Shown: positions 33,081 through 46,040, counted from the first letter of the stretch. The stretch is 64,000 nt of DNA from Sistotremastrum niveocremeum HHB9708 (GCA_001630475.1 KV419417.1:424713-488712), one strand, 5' to 3'. Notes: generated from the letters alone by a model not told the origin. Numbers and translations: made by a program.

Positions 33081-35046
33081 TTACGACCTCTTGGATAATC
33101 GGACCCGCAGTTTGCCCCTCGAACATACAAACTGATCATGGAGCGCATCTTCAAAGACCGAAGGCACAAAGTCCTCCTTCTCTGCAATCTCGATGTCGAA
33201 CTGCTGCAGCAAGAGGCTAGTAACCATCAAGATCTCTTGTCTTGCAAGATTTCTTCCGACGCAATTTGCAGGTCCGTACGAGAACGGTATGAATGCCAGA
33301 TTATCCGCGGCGCCTTCCTTGAACCATCTTTCCGGGATGAATTGATCGGGTGAGGGTGAGAAGTAGCGTGGATCCCGGTGGAGGCAGTATGGAGGGACGT
33401 ATATTTGAGTGCCTTCGGGTATGAACCTGAAGGGATGACAACGAGTTGTGGGATGGGGTGGGTGTACTTACTGTCCAGCGATGACTTTGCCTTTGGATCC
33501 GAGTGGAACGATGCGAGGTCCGTTCGTAGGTACCGGCGGATGTAGTCTCAACGCTTCGCTCCTATGACGACGTTGAGGTTTGTGAGCTAGAAACGTCAAT
33601 GTATAACTCACGTGCATGATTGAAGGAAATGGAGTTGGTCGTGTAATCGTGTATCCAGAGCATTGGATCCCGGAGGGTACACAGAGTCAATTTCTTCGCG
33701 GGCACGCTTCAATGCATCGGGATGTGTCAACAACAGATACATAAGAGCACAAAGAGCAGTTGCGGCAGTGTCAGATCCGGCTATGATGGCTAGTGCACCC
33801 TCTGCGATAACGTTGGGTACTAAAGGGCGAGTCTTCTCAAGTCCGGCCTCGGCGGTCTGGATTGGGGATTAGATTGGACGGCATTCTGAAGCGAGAAGGA
33901 CACGTACAAGATGATACCAGAGGTCTTTTTTCGTCGCTCCTTGTTTTATGCGTTTGGTGGCACAGTCGACACCGAATTTACGGAGAGCGAGTAATGGCTT
34001 TGCTACCCAAGATAGGCGCTGAATGGCTAGGGCTCCCCAAGGCACATGAGAGACCAATGCTGCCGCGCTAAGAGGGCATTGATGTCGATGAAGAGGTATT
34101 TGGAAGTATGAAGATTGACGCTTACTATGTAAAGGAATCCATGACTTCCCATAAGCCATCTTTGTCTCCGCGGTCTCTGAGCATCTCGAATCCACCACCA
34201 AATCTAAGGAGGAGGCTAATGAGAAATCCGAGCGAGTCAGCATACGAGAAGAGACTCACGCCATGTCACCCATGAAGTCGAACCTGAATGGAGAACAATA
34301 AGCCCTCTTCTTCCCGAAATCGAGATCCGAGGAGGCTCACGAGAAATATCCGATCCAAGCAGCCAAGTCCACCTGGTCCCCAGCCGCTTCAAGTTTCTCA
34401 GATAGTTGTAACGCACGCTTTGATATGACTTCCGCATATTCCAAGAGAGATTCCGAGCTCATTCCCCTGTTCCATAGCTTCCGCCGTTGAGCATGTTCTT
34501 CACCTCGCAGAACTATGAGATTCCTAGGGGCAGTAGGATCTTGACGAGCATCGTAATCTAGACCGTCATAAGATCCTTTGCCGAACGAACTGATTGGCAG
34601 CACTTACATGTTCCCTTGGGAAGCCCTTCAGCTCCGAGCACCGAAAGTACTGCATCTGAATCACAAATGGACAGCTCGTTTGGTCCTATTCGGACGATAG
34701 GTCCATGTTTGTCATGTAATGATTTGAGGACTAGATGTTGGTGACCACGCGACGAAACCCAGACCCCCCACAGTTTCGACACTTTGGCCAGCACTGGGCC
34801 CGGAAATCGAGCAAGAGGATGAAGCGGAGAAAGACGATAGAGAACCACCGAGGATATCCATGTTGAATAAAGAACAATGTACGAGAAAACGATATCTCTC
34901 GGGTTCGTCGACCTTGCCACTATTAGTGGGAGCACGAGACAGCCCAGGACGAGATTCGAAGTCAGGCGTCTCGGTTCGTTTCTTTTGATGATTAGATGGC
35001 ACAATATGCCTAGGAGAGCAGGCGGCAGCAGTTTGTTGAGAGACAT
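33081..35046 (-). CDS. Cytochrome P450 monooxygenase
   Basis: Haem-thiolate monooxygenase anchored in the ER membrane by two or three N-terminal hydrophobic helices (residues about 5-80). Eight exons with short introns (first intron 34558-34607). Visible motifs: RFPGPVLAKVS proline-rich hinge region, GLPKG, EHAQRRKLWNRG, I-helix AGSDTAAT, K-helix EALR (ExxR), PERW, and the haem-binding loop FSYGPANCVGRNLA with its axial Cys. It appears intact from start to stop. The CYP subfamily is not assigned. It is convergent with the alpha/beta hydrolase, and the pair might act on a common substrate (inference only). Confidence 0.93.
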
Positions 35047-35558
35047 TGGATGTCTTGATGAGAACTGTTGTAGGCGTGAGATAATAGCATGACTGATGAA
35101 AGTGGCAACGCCAGAAGCGCCAGCAGGAAGAAGGCCGGAGTGTGTCCCGTCGACCAGCGCAGCAAGATATTAATAAGCATCGCTTGAAGCTCGTTGAATT
35201 TTGAAATGATAAGTCACAATCTGCAGTAGGTGTCGGCTACATTGTGCTCTAGTATTCAGCAGCATAGCCAATTATTTCCTGACTATCATGGACGGGAGAA
35301 GACCAGGACGGACTTATCGGACGCTTCCCCGAGACCTCATTTCATGGCGAACTCGTAGCTTTTTCGACACTGTCGTTGCAATCAACCTTGGAATATTGAC
35401 TCTGATTTCCAACGGTTACACAAAATCATTGCCTTACACCAGGCTTCGAATGAACCTCGATTCAGTCAAGCTTCGGACAGGGCCCCGTGCCCAGGCTTGA
35501 TTCCGATTTTGATTATCTGAACAAACCCAACTTGGTTCTTGATTGGCTCTTCGACTAC
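35047..35558. other. Divergent intergenic region P450 / NMT
   Basis: About 510 bp with no supported gene; the upstream frame to 35487 starts only at GTG. Confidence 0.5.
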
Positions 35559-37436
35559 ATGGCAGAAACTGAAAGCTTGCATGACATTCTGGATGAAGCC
35601 TCAGATATGGCAGACGTAGACTCCGCAGAGGCTCCCCCCGAGTCTGATCTGTCCGATGACGAGGAAGCAAAAGCACCGGAGCCCAAGGTATATCGAGTCC
35701 ACAGGTCGACATAGGATTGTACTTAGCATAGAGGCAGTTTTGGACGACGCAACCGGTACCACAAATCGGTGAGTAAGCTGTACGATTCTGGGCGAGTGAA
35801 GCCATCTGAGCAACCGTTGCATTCAGATGATCCTCCATTCGAAGGAGATGGTCCTATTCAAAGCATTCCATCCGACCAAGTCTCGACGACACCTGCTGTA
35901 CTTCCTGATGGCCTTCAGTGGTCCTTCGTCGATATCACTCAGACAGAACAAGTGTGTCTTTCACCCGGGAATCCCTACCCCAATCTAGTTCATTGATCTC
36001 GAATGATCTAGCTTCTAGAACTTTACCATCTTCTTGCCAATCATTATGTTGAAGATCCAGATGAGGAATTCAGGTTCAATTACTCTCCTGCTTTCTTAAC
36101 ATGGCGAGTTTCATTTTCAACAATCCTGATTGCTGAGCTCACCCATGACAAAGGGCGCTGAAGCCACCGAACTACGTGCCAGATTGGCTCATCGGCATTC
36201 GCAGCCCTGGATCCAACGCTCTTGTAGCATTCATATCCGGCATCCCTTTGACCCTGAATATCCGTGGCAAGTACGTTAATTTTTCTCGAGTCCCTCGTCA
36301 GAGCTGACGTTCCACTTAGCATCGTCAAAACCAGCGAGTTTAACTTTCTTTGCATCCACAGAAAATTCCGCTTGAAACGCTTGACTCCTGCTTTGGTTTC
36401 TGAGTTTATTCGTCAATCTCGTCTCAAGGGTGTTATGCAATCTTTCTTCACTGCTGGCGCCTATCTTTTCCCGGCGGTTTCAGAATGCAGGTAAAGTGGA
36501 CCAAATGTTTCACTAGCTCTGCCATCATATTGACTTATGTAACCGCTATAAGATACTTCCATCGGCCTCTGAATTTTCCTAGGCTCGTCAATGTCGGATT
36601 TTCATATGTCCCGGCATCTTCGTCGATGTCGGAGATGGTTGAAAGGAACAAAGTCCCTACCGAGACTTCTCTACCGGGCCTGCGCGAAATGGACGAACGT
36701 GATGTTCCAGAGGTTAAAGAATTGCTGACGAAGTATCTGACAAGATTCGATATGGTGCCTGTCTTTTCCAAAGAGGAAATTCATCATACTTTCGTAGCGG
36801 GCCGCGGAATCGGCGATAGAGGAGAGAATGGTCGGCGCAAAGACCAATCTACCTGTACTTACGTCGTGGAGGTTCGACCTACTTCTTTGACGTGAAATCT
36901 CAGCGTGCTCATGCCGATTCATAGAACCCGGAGACGCACGAGATCACCGAGTTCTTCAGCCTTTACCACATTCCCTCCACCGTCCTAGACAACGAAGAGG
37001 ATCCAGAAATCAACGTTGGCTATCTTTCGTACTATGCAAGCACGGCGGCATTTGAAGAAGACGCAGAGGGAGAGGATGGGAAATTGAAGCATAGGCTTAC
37101 AGAACTCATTCAAGACGCTCTGGTCATTGCCAAACAGGTACGTAATCGTGACTTATGGAACGACTTGTTTGTTCATGTGAGATCTTCGCTAGCAAAACTT
37201 CGATGTCATAAATGCTCTTACCCTGATGGACAACAATTCATTTTTGAGAGATCTTAAGGTATTTGATTCTTTACGACAGTTTGTCGTCAATCTGATTGAG
37301 CTTTGTCGGTTAGTTCACACCGGGCACTGGAATATTGAGCTACTATCTTTATAACTGGAGGACGAAACCTTTGGCTGGCTACACTGCGACGGATGATCGA
37401 CCGATTGGAAGAGGGGTAGGAGTGATCATGTTGTGA
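35559..37436 (+). CDS. NMT1: Glycylpeptide N-tetradecanoyltransferase (N-myristoyltransferase)
   Basis: Cytosolic/ribosome-associated enzyme that transfers myristate from myristoyl-CoA to N-terminal Gly of target proteins. Nine exons (35559-35687, 35727-35951, 36012-36103, 36154-36270, 36320-36490, 36553-36871, 36925-37137, 37193-37258, 37314-37436) join to 484 residues. Signatures: VEDPDEEFRFNYSP, KPPNYVPDWLIGIR, LVAFISGIPLTLNIRG, EFNFLCIHRKFRLKRLTPALVSE near the CoA site, CRYFHRPLN, and a C-terminus ending VGVIML, whose terminal Leu carboxylate is the catalytic base in this family. The acidic N-terminus is a usual ribosome-targeting extension. The intron 36104-36153 looks GC-AG; intron 1 is only 39 bp. 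Confidence 0.95.
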
Positions 37437-37860
37437 GATCGGTCCAGGCGAACGAGGGGCATGAAAGGAAGTGAATATAGCTCGTCCCGACAACCCTACA
37501 TCAATCCTTGAAATGAATTGTGTTCGTTATCATGGCTGTCGAGCGTAGTTCGCGAGAGAATATGTCACGTAAAAGATGCTGAAGAGTCTCACAAAACCAC
37601 CTGACCAAAGGAACACGCCTGTCGGAGTCTGCATTCTGCTTCACTTCGACGCATCGACCAGGCCCGCTATCCTGCGATATGAGCCTTCCAAAGCTGTATC
37701 AGGCTAATCTTACCCATGAGCAGGCTGGCTATGGAATTACAGTACTTCTATCGACGATCATGTGCGAACAACTGGCAACGACAGTATCTCTTCAGCGTGC
37801 TTCAGCAAACGCTGATCGTCGACTCGTCCTACCTTGACTTCTACGTATACTTGTTGAACT
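37437..37860. other. Intergenic, no gene seen
   Basis: About 420 bp between NMT1 and MYND gene A. Confidence 0.5.
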
Positions 37861-40163
37861 ATGAATGCACTTGCTCAGGAGTGCGAGGGTGTCGAAGCTC
37901 CCGTTTCTTGGGATCTAATGCTCAAGATCGTGTGTCGCCACCTGAATATCGGTTAGTCTACTTGAAGAAAGCCTTCATCCATCGACTCAGCCTCATCGGC
38001 AGCCGTATCTACATCGCGCGATATCAAGCGTATCCTGAAGACCCATTCATGCGGCAAGGTCGTCCAGAAGCTGCTGCAGTGCTCTCTGCAGAACGAGCAA
38101 TACAAGAATGTCTGCGGTGGAGTCTTGATGGCAATCCGGAAATGTTTTCAGGATACGATCCTGACTCGGGAAGTGCACAATCAAAGTGAGTTGTTGGTTT
38201 TTAACCCTCCCGAATCCTCAGTCTCACTGTCTTCGCCCAAGGGCTCTCCATTTTTCTATTCCGCTGTCTCGAGCTTCATGCATCTGATCCTCAGTTTCGA
38301 GATCTTCTTCTATATTGTCTGTTTGAGTTCGCGAAGCCAGAACTCACAACGAGCAAATGTCAGCACGAACAAGCGTATGCAGGCACTGCGAAGCTTGTGC
38401 ACCTCATACCAGATTACGTCGACAATCCACAGATGCTTCAGGTACTCCTAGGGACCCTACACCGCTATCTCTATAGCTTTGGGTCCGTCCCGCACACCAC
38501 TGGAAGTTCAGCAGATCTTTCCGTACTGGAATATCTCGAACTCCCCCTCCTAGTCAAATCATTGATTCCGCTCATTGACAGTGCAAAATCTCCAGGTCTT
38601 TTGTCTTGGGAGACTGTGGATCATGTCTCCGGGATCTTGTCCTGGATTGCCTATCACCAGAGTAGTGCTTTCGAAGGTCCTGAGAGCGCCGATCTTCTCT
38701 CAGTATTCGCCGCTTTTCTGCTTAGTCCATCCCCATCTATCCGGTGTAGAGGACTCCTCGGGCTATTGAATTACCACTCTCCCGATTACATACGGCACAT
38801 ACGCCTTTGCGATCCCCGAATCGTGGCTCGAGTACTCAGCACGGTTGACGCTGATAAGCGATTCCAGGGTGGGCTTAGCACTGTCCTGCCAACTTTTACA
38901 CCTGAGAGCATTCGCAAGCGCTACCATAATCCCTCGGTCAAGACGTACTGCGATGGGAGTCCTTTCAACACTTACGAAGCGGCGTTGCGTATTGCAGAGT
39001 TTGAGCTACATGGTCCCCGGGATGCATCCGAGTCATTCGCCTACCCCTTCTTCCGATTGTTTGGCGGCCTTCTGTGGAACATCGATGCACCCCTCGTCGA
39101 TGACCTTGAAGCTGCTCTCAGATTCCACAAGAAGGATTTTGAGGCCGACGTCGTCAGAATGGCAATGCTGAACCTTATATCCAGAGCCTTGGTGACTACA
39201 GGGGGCCCTGGCTCATTGTCGGGCACTCTGTATGCTACAAACCTCGCTCGCAAACGCGCCGCTGCGGATGGAATGCGACGATGGCCAGATCACTACTATT
39301 TCTATTACAGTACAGTTGCGTCTCGAACTGGCATCCGAAACCATGAGATTGTCTTGAGAGGGCTGGCATGTAAAGGCAACCCACATCTTCGTACCTTGAT
39401 GATGTATGAGTCTGCACTCAACTTGTTCAATATGGCCGTCACTTTTCTAGCCTTGACTCCTTTCGGCGGTCCGCTTTGGGAGACAGGAGCACAACATCTC
39501 AAGGAAGCCGAGATCTGTGCCGTGGCAACCCTCGAGCTATTGAAGCCAGATGTCGCAGAACATTACATCTTGCGAAACATCTCCTGTCTTATACGCATAA
39601 TCACTCGAGTGCCGACCTTTGGATCCTGCCGCTTGTCAACCCTTGTAAGCGCATATACAAACATATCACAGGTCGGGAGCTAATTCGATTTTGTGGCAGA
39701 TGGATGAGCTCGGCTCCACCTCATCGACCCTGCTGTCGGAGAAATGTCTTCTGTTTCCAGAACTGTCGAGAGCCACGAATGATTTTCTTGCACTTTATCC
39801 GATCACGTTAAAGACATGGCTACCGCTTATCACTCGTATGGAGGCCATGGAACATGTCATCCGTGAAGATGCTGAGTTTGTGAGTATATATCGGAGGACA
39901 TCGAGCGACGACCAAATATACCGAACGCTGCCTTCTTTGGAGCGTGAAGAGTTGTGTTGCGCATGGTGTTCTGGGTATAGTGTGGGTCTGAAAAAGTGTT
40001 CAAGGTGTGGAAAGGTGAAATATTGTGGTAAAGAGTGGTGTGTTTTTCTGCGGTTTATCGTTTTCGTCAATCGGTGCTGATTCGTTCTTGTTCCATCAGT
40101 CAGACGGCCCACTGGAAGAAAGGTCACAAAGCAGAATGTATTTCGCCAGAGATATCCGTTTAA
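37861..40163 (+). CDS. MYND-finger protein, tandem copy A
   Basis: Five exons (37861-37951, 37991-38185, 38242-39644, 39700-40037, 40100-40163) join to 696 residues. The large central region is all-helical-looking with motifs WIAYHQSSA, SIRCRGLLGLL, RYHNPSVK and RLFGG shared with copies B and C. The C-terminus is a complete MYND zinc finger: CAWC, then CSRC, then YCGKEC, then HWKKGHKAEC, with the last Cys/His group completed only by splicing the final 64-nt exon. MYND fingers bind proline-rich peptides; the role of this family is unknown. Intron 1 is 39 bp. It is a lineage-specific expansion by tandem duplication. Confidence 0.85.
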
Positions 40164-40597
40164 TGAGGTGGCCCTGGTTGCTTCCAGATTGAATGGGTGA
40201 CTGTCCGGGTTATGGCGCAGATACTTTGGTGATTTGGATTTTCAACATTTACGACTGGCCAGTACTAGTATTAGTACTGGTATACGTACTAGAATTGTAG
40301 TGTGCATATGAAAGATTCTCGACTCGGTATTTCAATCATGTTATGGGTCGGAGTTCGTTCTCAGGCTCAGCTTCGTCTTCTATCCAACGGCAACGTGTAG
40401 GTCTAGTGCCCGGGTCCCGTAGCGTGCACTGGCCAATGCTGTATCAGGCTAATCTTACTCATCTACAGACTGACTATGGGCCTGCCGTTCCGTGGACGTT
40501 CTTTGGTCACCAATCCACTCGCAATCGCAGTCCTCTCCAGTAATCGCTCATCGTGAACTCACCTGCGACTCCTCTGCGCACTCCGAGTCGTGTAGCC
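40164..40597. other. Intergenic between MYND A and B
   Basis: 434 bp. It repeats a segment also found just upstream of gene A (a stretch reading GCTGTATCAGGCTAATCTTA occurs at both 37694 and 40438), so the duplication included the promoter. Confidence 0.6.
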
Positions 40598-42931
40598 ATG
40601 AATGCCCTCGCGAAAGAATGTGAGAGCTTCGAGTCTCCCGTTTCTTGGGACCTCATGTGCAAGATCGTCTGCTGCCATCTTGATATCGGTTGGTTGTCCA
40701 CTTGAAAGGCACCTGCAGCTATCGATTTAGCCACGTTGTCAGCCGTGTCAACGCCGCGCGATCTCAAGCGCATCCACAAGACTCGTTCGTGCGCTGTGGT
40801 TGTCCAAAAGCTGTTGGATTGCTCTCAGCAGAACGAGGAATACAGGAATGTCGCTGGAGGGATATTGATGTCAATGCGTAAATGCTTTCGAGATACTATT
40901 CTGAGTCGGGAAGTGTTTGACCAAAGTAAGTTCAGCCATTTAGCTGATTCACTTCATGGGCTCATTGTATCTGTTGAAGAGCTCTTTCACTTCACCTTTC
41001 GCTGTCTTGGCCTCCATACATCGGACCGCCAATTCCAGGAGCTTGTCCTCAAGTGTCTTTTTGAATCAGCGCGTGCGGGCATTGCGGCGTGTTCTTACCA
41101 GCAAGAACAAGCCATCATGGGCACAGCCAAGCTTGTGCAGCTCATCCCCGATTACGCTGACGACCACCCGATGCTTCAGGTACTGCTGGGCACCCTCCTC
41201 CGCTATCTGGGACACGCTCTATGTTCTTACAGAGCGTCTAAGTGGCGTTCAATGCCTGTGTCCACCTTGAATTCTCTGCAGCTTCCTCTTCTGGCCCAGT
41301 CACTCTTGCATCTCATGAATGTGCCAGAATCACAGGTCGCCTTGCGCTGGGAAACATTGGATGTCGCTTCTAAGATCTTAACATGGATCGCCTATTATCA
41401 AAGCAGCGCCTTTTCCGAACCCCATTGCGACAACGACCCCTCGGTCTTTGTCGCTTTCCTCCTTAGCCCATCACCCTCAATTCGATGCCGAGGACTACTT
41501 GGCCTTCTGAATTTCCATTCTCCCGACTATATACGGGATGCGCGCCTTTGCGATCCTCAGATCGTCAATCCGATAATCAGCGATGGAAACATGGATGAAG
41601 TATTCAAAGGGCCCCTACAAGAAGTCTTACCCAGCTTCACAACTGAGACAGTTCACCAGCGTTACCATAATCCCACGGTCAAGGTCGACTCTGATGGCAG
41701 TCCTTTCAACATCTACGACACGGCGTTGCGTGTCGTTGAGTTCGAGCTGCACGGTCCTCAGAATGTTGATGAAACATTCGACTATCCACTTACAAGGCTC
41801 TTTGGCGGCCACATCAAAGATATCACTTTACCGCTTATAGCTGACCTCGAGGCTGCCCTAAGATTCCATGATCAAAACTTCGAAGCCGATGTCTTGAGGC
41901 TTGGGATGCTTAATATGATCATCAGAAAGTTGAACACCCCAAAAGACAGGTTAGAAGTATTATCTTCCACCTTGTATGCGGTGCACGTTGCTCGCAAACA
42001 CGCTGCTGCCAACGGAAGACGTCGATGGCCACATCACTGCTACTTCTACTACGCTACAATTTCATCACAAACTGACATTCGGAACAATAATATTGCCATG
42101 CAAGCGGTGCTATGTGAGGGTGACACACATCTGTACCTGCTGCTGATGTATGAGAGTATAATCAACCTGTTCAACCTGGCCGTCACTTATATAGCTCTCG
42201 CGCCAGAACGTGATAGAGTGTGGGAGATGGGTATAGGGTATCTGAAGGACGCTGAAGCCGGCCTAGCTTCTACACTGGCAGCACTTAAACCAGACACTGC
42301 AGAATATCACATCATGCAGCTTATCTCCAGTGTTATACGGCTGATCACCCGAATTCCAATTTTAGGGCCTTGCGACTTGTCGACGCTTGTAGGTCTCTTG
42401 GTGATTTGTTTTCGTCGTTGGCAGCTGAAATATGCCCTGGTATAGCTGAAGGAGCTAGAACCTCCTGCGACAACCTTGCAATCAAAGAAGTGTTGGCTCT
42501 TTCCCGAAATGTATCAAGCCATCAATGACTTCATATCGCGTCACTCTTCCACGTCGAATGGGTGGTCTTCAATTGTCAATCAAATGACCAACATGGAAAG
42601 CGTTACTAGCGAGAATTCCAAGGTTGCGAGTATATACCGGATTCCGCCTAGCACTGCTCTGTTCCAACGAGCCTTCCCTGCTGCAACTCGCTCCGAGCGC
42701 ATTCGCATGGACTCTTGTTGCGCGTGGTGTCATGAGTACAGCGTGGGTCTCAAAAAATGTTCAAGATGTGAAAAGGTGAAATATTGTGGGAAAGGATGGT
42801 GCGTTATCATTATCTGATAATTTGCCGACGGGATGATCTGATCGTTGACCTCAATCGTTAACCATTATGGGTGTAATAGCCAGAAGGCTCACTGGAACAA
42901 AAGTCACAAATCGGAATGCATCTCGCCTGAA
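40598..42931 (+). CDS. MYND-finger protein, tandem copy B, last exon frameshifted
   Basis: Five exons (40598-40688, 40731-40925, 40980-42388, 42446-42798, 42880-42931) as read give 699 residues. It has the same architecture as A, with exon 1 (91 nt) and exon 2 (195 nt) identical in length. In the last exon an A-run has five bases where copies A and C imply four. As a result the frame leaves the conserved HWNK-SHKSEC track and stops at 42931 instead of 42944. The final His and Cys ligands of the MYND finger are then lost. This may be a real mutation or a homopolymer sequencing error. Everything upstream is intact. Confidence 0.8.
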
Positions 42932-42944
42932 ATACCTATTTGAC

Positions 42945-43671
42945 AAGGTCGCTCTTGTCACTCAAGGCACCGTCAGCTTACTCTGGATTGTCTGGCAACG
43001 CCGAGATGAATTTGTAAAGGCCCCTTGTTGATATATCATGTTTCGCTGTAAAGATCAATAATCGCTGTTTCGGAGGAAGATAATAAACGGTGTACAACCT
43101 TATGTGCATCTTGAAACAACTTGATCAAACTCTCCTTGCAGATTCGAGAATCGACACCATTCGAGATGTGCCGATGCCAGATGCCCCGTTTGTCAGCAGA
43201 TCATAGTCTCAGGCCATCATGCAACGCAAGACGTGGATACTTGGATTGAAGATTCTATGAGGAATACTAACCTCATGAGCGATTGTACGCCATGACTAAT
43301 GTATCTGTTAACCGCGTTCGTCACTTTTCTACCTTTTTCCCCACATTCTGACGAGCTGAGTCCGTTGTGAGAGACACTCGAGCGCTTGCTTCTTGGTCCA
43401 ATAGCTATTGGCGGCGTAGAAAGCTTATGTTGAGTATTCGCATCTTCGTAAGCCTATATGTCATAGAGCTTGAGTACATTCAGTATGTCCACATGTTCGG
43501 GATCCCCGCTAGTAGTAGAGACATGCAGGGGTCCGAGAGCTGAGTTTACCATTGCCCTCAACCACCCGCACCGTCATCCAATCACTATTACGCAACTTAA
43601 TACACTCCATCCAGCCTGGTTTCTTGGAAAAAATTCGTACGACTGAAGGCCGTACAGTCATATGTGTATCT
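42945..43671. other. Intergenic between MYND B and C
   Basis: About 730 bp. An in-frame upstream extension of copy C begins at 43552, so its start could be earlier; otherwise nothing. Confidence 0.5.
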
Positions 43672-46040
43672 ATGTCTAATCTTGCAAACGAATGCGACGA
43701 TGTTGCTCGACGGTCCGTGCTCCCGAGCTGGGATGCTATGTGCGATATCGTCTGTCGTCATCTAGGAATCGGTCAGTACTTTACTCTATCTAGTCTATCT
43801 CCATAATTCTTACATGCTTTCAGCCCTTTCATCGCCCCGTGAGATCAAGCGGATTCACAAATCCAACACAGGAGCAGAAGTCATCCGCAAGTTAACACGG
43901 TGCTCCGAAAAGAATCATCAAAATAAATATGTCTGCGCGGGCATCTTGATGGCCATCAGGAAGTGCCTCAAAGATGCGATTCTGGTTCAAGAGATGGTCG
44001 ACCAGAGTGAGTGAGATACACCTGTGCCCCGTGAAATTCCGTTCACTCACCATGTCATGAAACGCACCGCTCGCCTCAGACCTATGGGGCTTCATATTCT
44101 ACTGCCATGATCTCGAGTCCGACGATACACACTTCGCTACGCTTGTGTTTCGCTCTCTCCTTGACTTAATCCAGGCACAAACTCCATGTGGTTGTCTTTA
44201 CGGACAGGCAGAGAGCGGCATTCCAAGGCTTACGCGGGAAATCCCTGTCTATTTTGACAACCCTGAAGTTCTGAGGCTCATATTTACCACTCTATGTGCC
44301 TATCTCTCCTCTCTCAGTTCGTACAGATCGACCATGGGGAAGCCATTGCCCGAGCCTTTCATCGAATACATCACACTACCACAGTTAGCCCAGAACATCG
44401 TTGATCTCCTTCAAACGCCGCGATCTCTATTGCTCTCCTCCTGGGATATATTCGACCCAATGTCCAAAGTTATGGCTTGGATTGCATACCATCAGAGCAG
44501 CGCCATCCTGGACCTTCCGGATAACGCTGGGCTTTTGCTCTTTATCACCTTTCTCCAGAGTCCCTCGGTTGTCATACGATGCAGAGGCATGATTGGCCTC
44601 GTTAACATGAAATATCCGGATCATCTCTCGGAGGTGCGCGTCTGCAATCCGCAATTGACCGTCCATTTGATGAGCAGTTCTAAACCCTCGAAAGAGGTTC
44701 CGACCTCAGAAAAGGGTGGACCTTGGCTGCTGCCATCTGATCTTCCATATGAAACCGTCTCTGAACGATATCGTAATCCGCTGGTCAAGTTCCTCGATAA
44801 TGGTGCTCCTTTCAAAGCGTATGAGGCGGCATTGCGGGTCGTCGAATTTGAGCTCCGTGGATCACAGGACGTGAGAGAATCCTTCTCATATCCATGTACC
44901 AGGCTTTTTGGCGGCCGTGTTGCGCTCAGCCTTAACCTCATCGACGACATGGAAATCGCTTTAAGATTCCATAAGAAGAATTTTGAAGCGACCGTTCTGA
45001 GACTCGCACTCTTAACTGTTGTGTTGGAGGATGCGCTAGACTTCGGAGAGAAGAACCCCGACGTCAAGGATACCCTCGATAAACTTCCCGCAGTCATCAA
45101 ATCTGAATCAGATCGAGCAATCAAAAAATGGCCAGACCGTTGGTACCCCTACTATGCTATGATAAAATCTCAGTCTGGACATGACTACCTCGACGTTGCT
45201 CAAACGTCGCAGGGTTGCTCGGATAGCACTCACCGCCATAAGTCCCTTATGGTGTATGAGATCGCCTTCAACATGTTTACCACAGCTGTGGTCTCCATTG
45301 CCCTGTCACCTTTTGAGTCCCCTGCTTGGGAGGCTGGTGTACGACATTTGAGAGAGGCCGAAGGGGGGATTTTCATGGCAATGCAGGTCCTCCCATCTGG
45401 ATGCGTTCAACATCGAATGGCACAGGTTTTGTCCTGCTTGCTACGCCTCATCACGAGGTTTTCTGTTTTGGGCCCGTGCGAACTGCCAGCCATAGTGCGT
45501 ATTCTCTGGACGCTGCTTAGAAGATATTTTGGATTCTCAATTTACTCTTGCAGGTATCCGAGCTCAAACAGCCATTAATGACTTTGCGCTCGTCAGGCAC
45601 TAAAGTTCACACCGAATTAAGAAATGCCGCAACGGAATTTGTGTTGAACCATGCGCGTGCATCGAAGGCGTCGGTGCAACTTCTTGCACGCCTGGCCCAA
45701 TTGAAGCAGGTTGCAGAACATCATCGGAAGTGGCAGGTCATCTATCGCGACATGGAAGGAGACGGGCAATTCCAGGATGACGTGAACGCATATGGAGAAC
45801 AGGAACTCATTGCACGTCGACTGACCCAATGTGCCTGGTGTGGACGATCTAGCTCTGGGTTAAGAAAATGTGCTCGGTGCGAGAAAGTGAAGTATTGCGG
45901 AAAAGAGTGGTTCGTTTGTGTTTCTCCCTAATCCGGTGTGGTTTCTGATCAAGTTCATGGATGCTTCCACCAACAGTCAGACTGATCACTGGAAACAGGG
46001 GCACAAAGAGGAGTGTGTGTCTCCAGTGATCACAGTGTAG
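43672..46040 (+). CDS. MYND-finger protein, tandem copy C
   Basis: Five exons (43672-43771, 43824-44006, 44080-45494, 45554-45909, 45977-46040) join to 705 residues. It shares with A and B the intron positions and phases and the motifs WIAYHQSSA, IRCRG, RLFGG and RYRNP, but is the most diverged copy. Its C-terminal MYND finger is complete: CAWC, CARC, YCGKEC, HWKQGHKEEC. The start at 43672 aligns with the starts of A and B; a start at 43552 would add 40 residues. Confidence 0.83.

Noticed and set aside
35487-35714. Start of NMT1 at 35487
   Set aside because: That codon is GTG; the first in-frame ATG is at 35559 and gives the expected acidic N-terminus.
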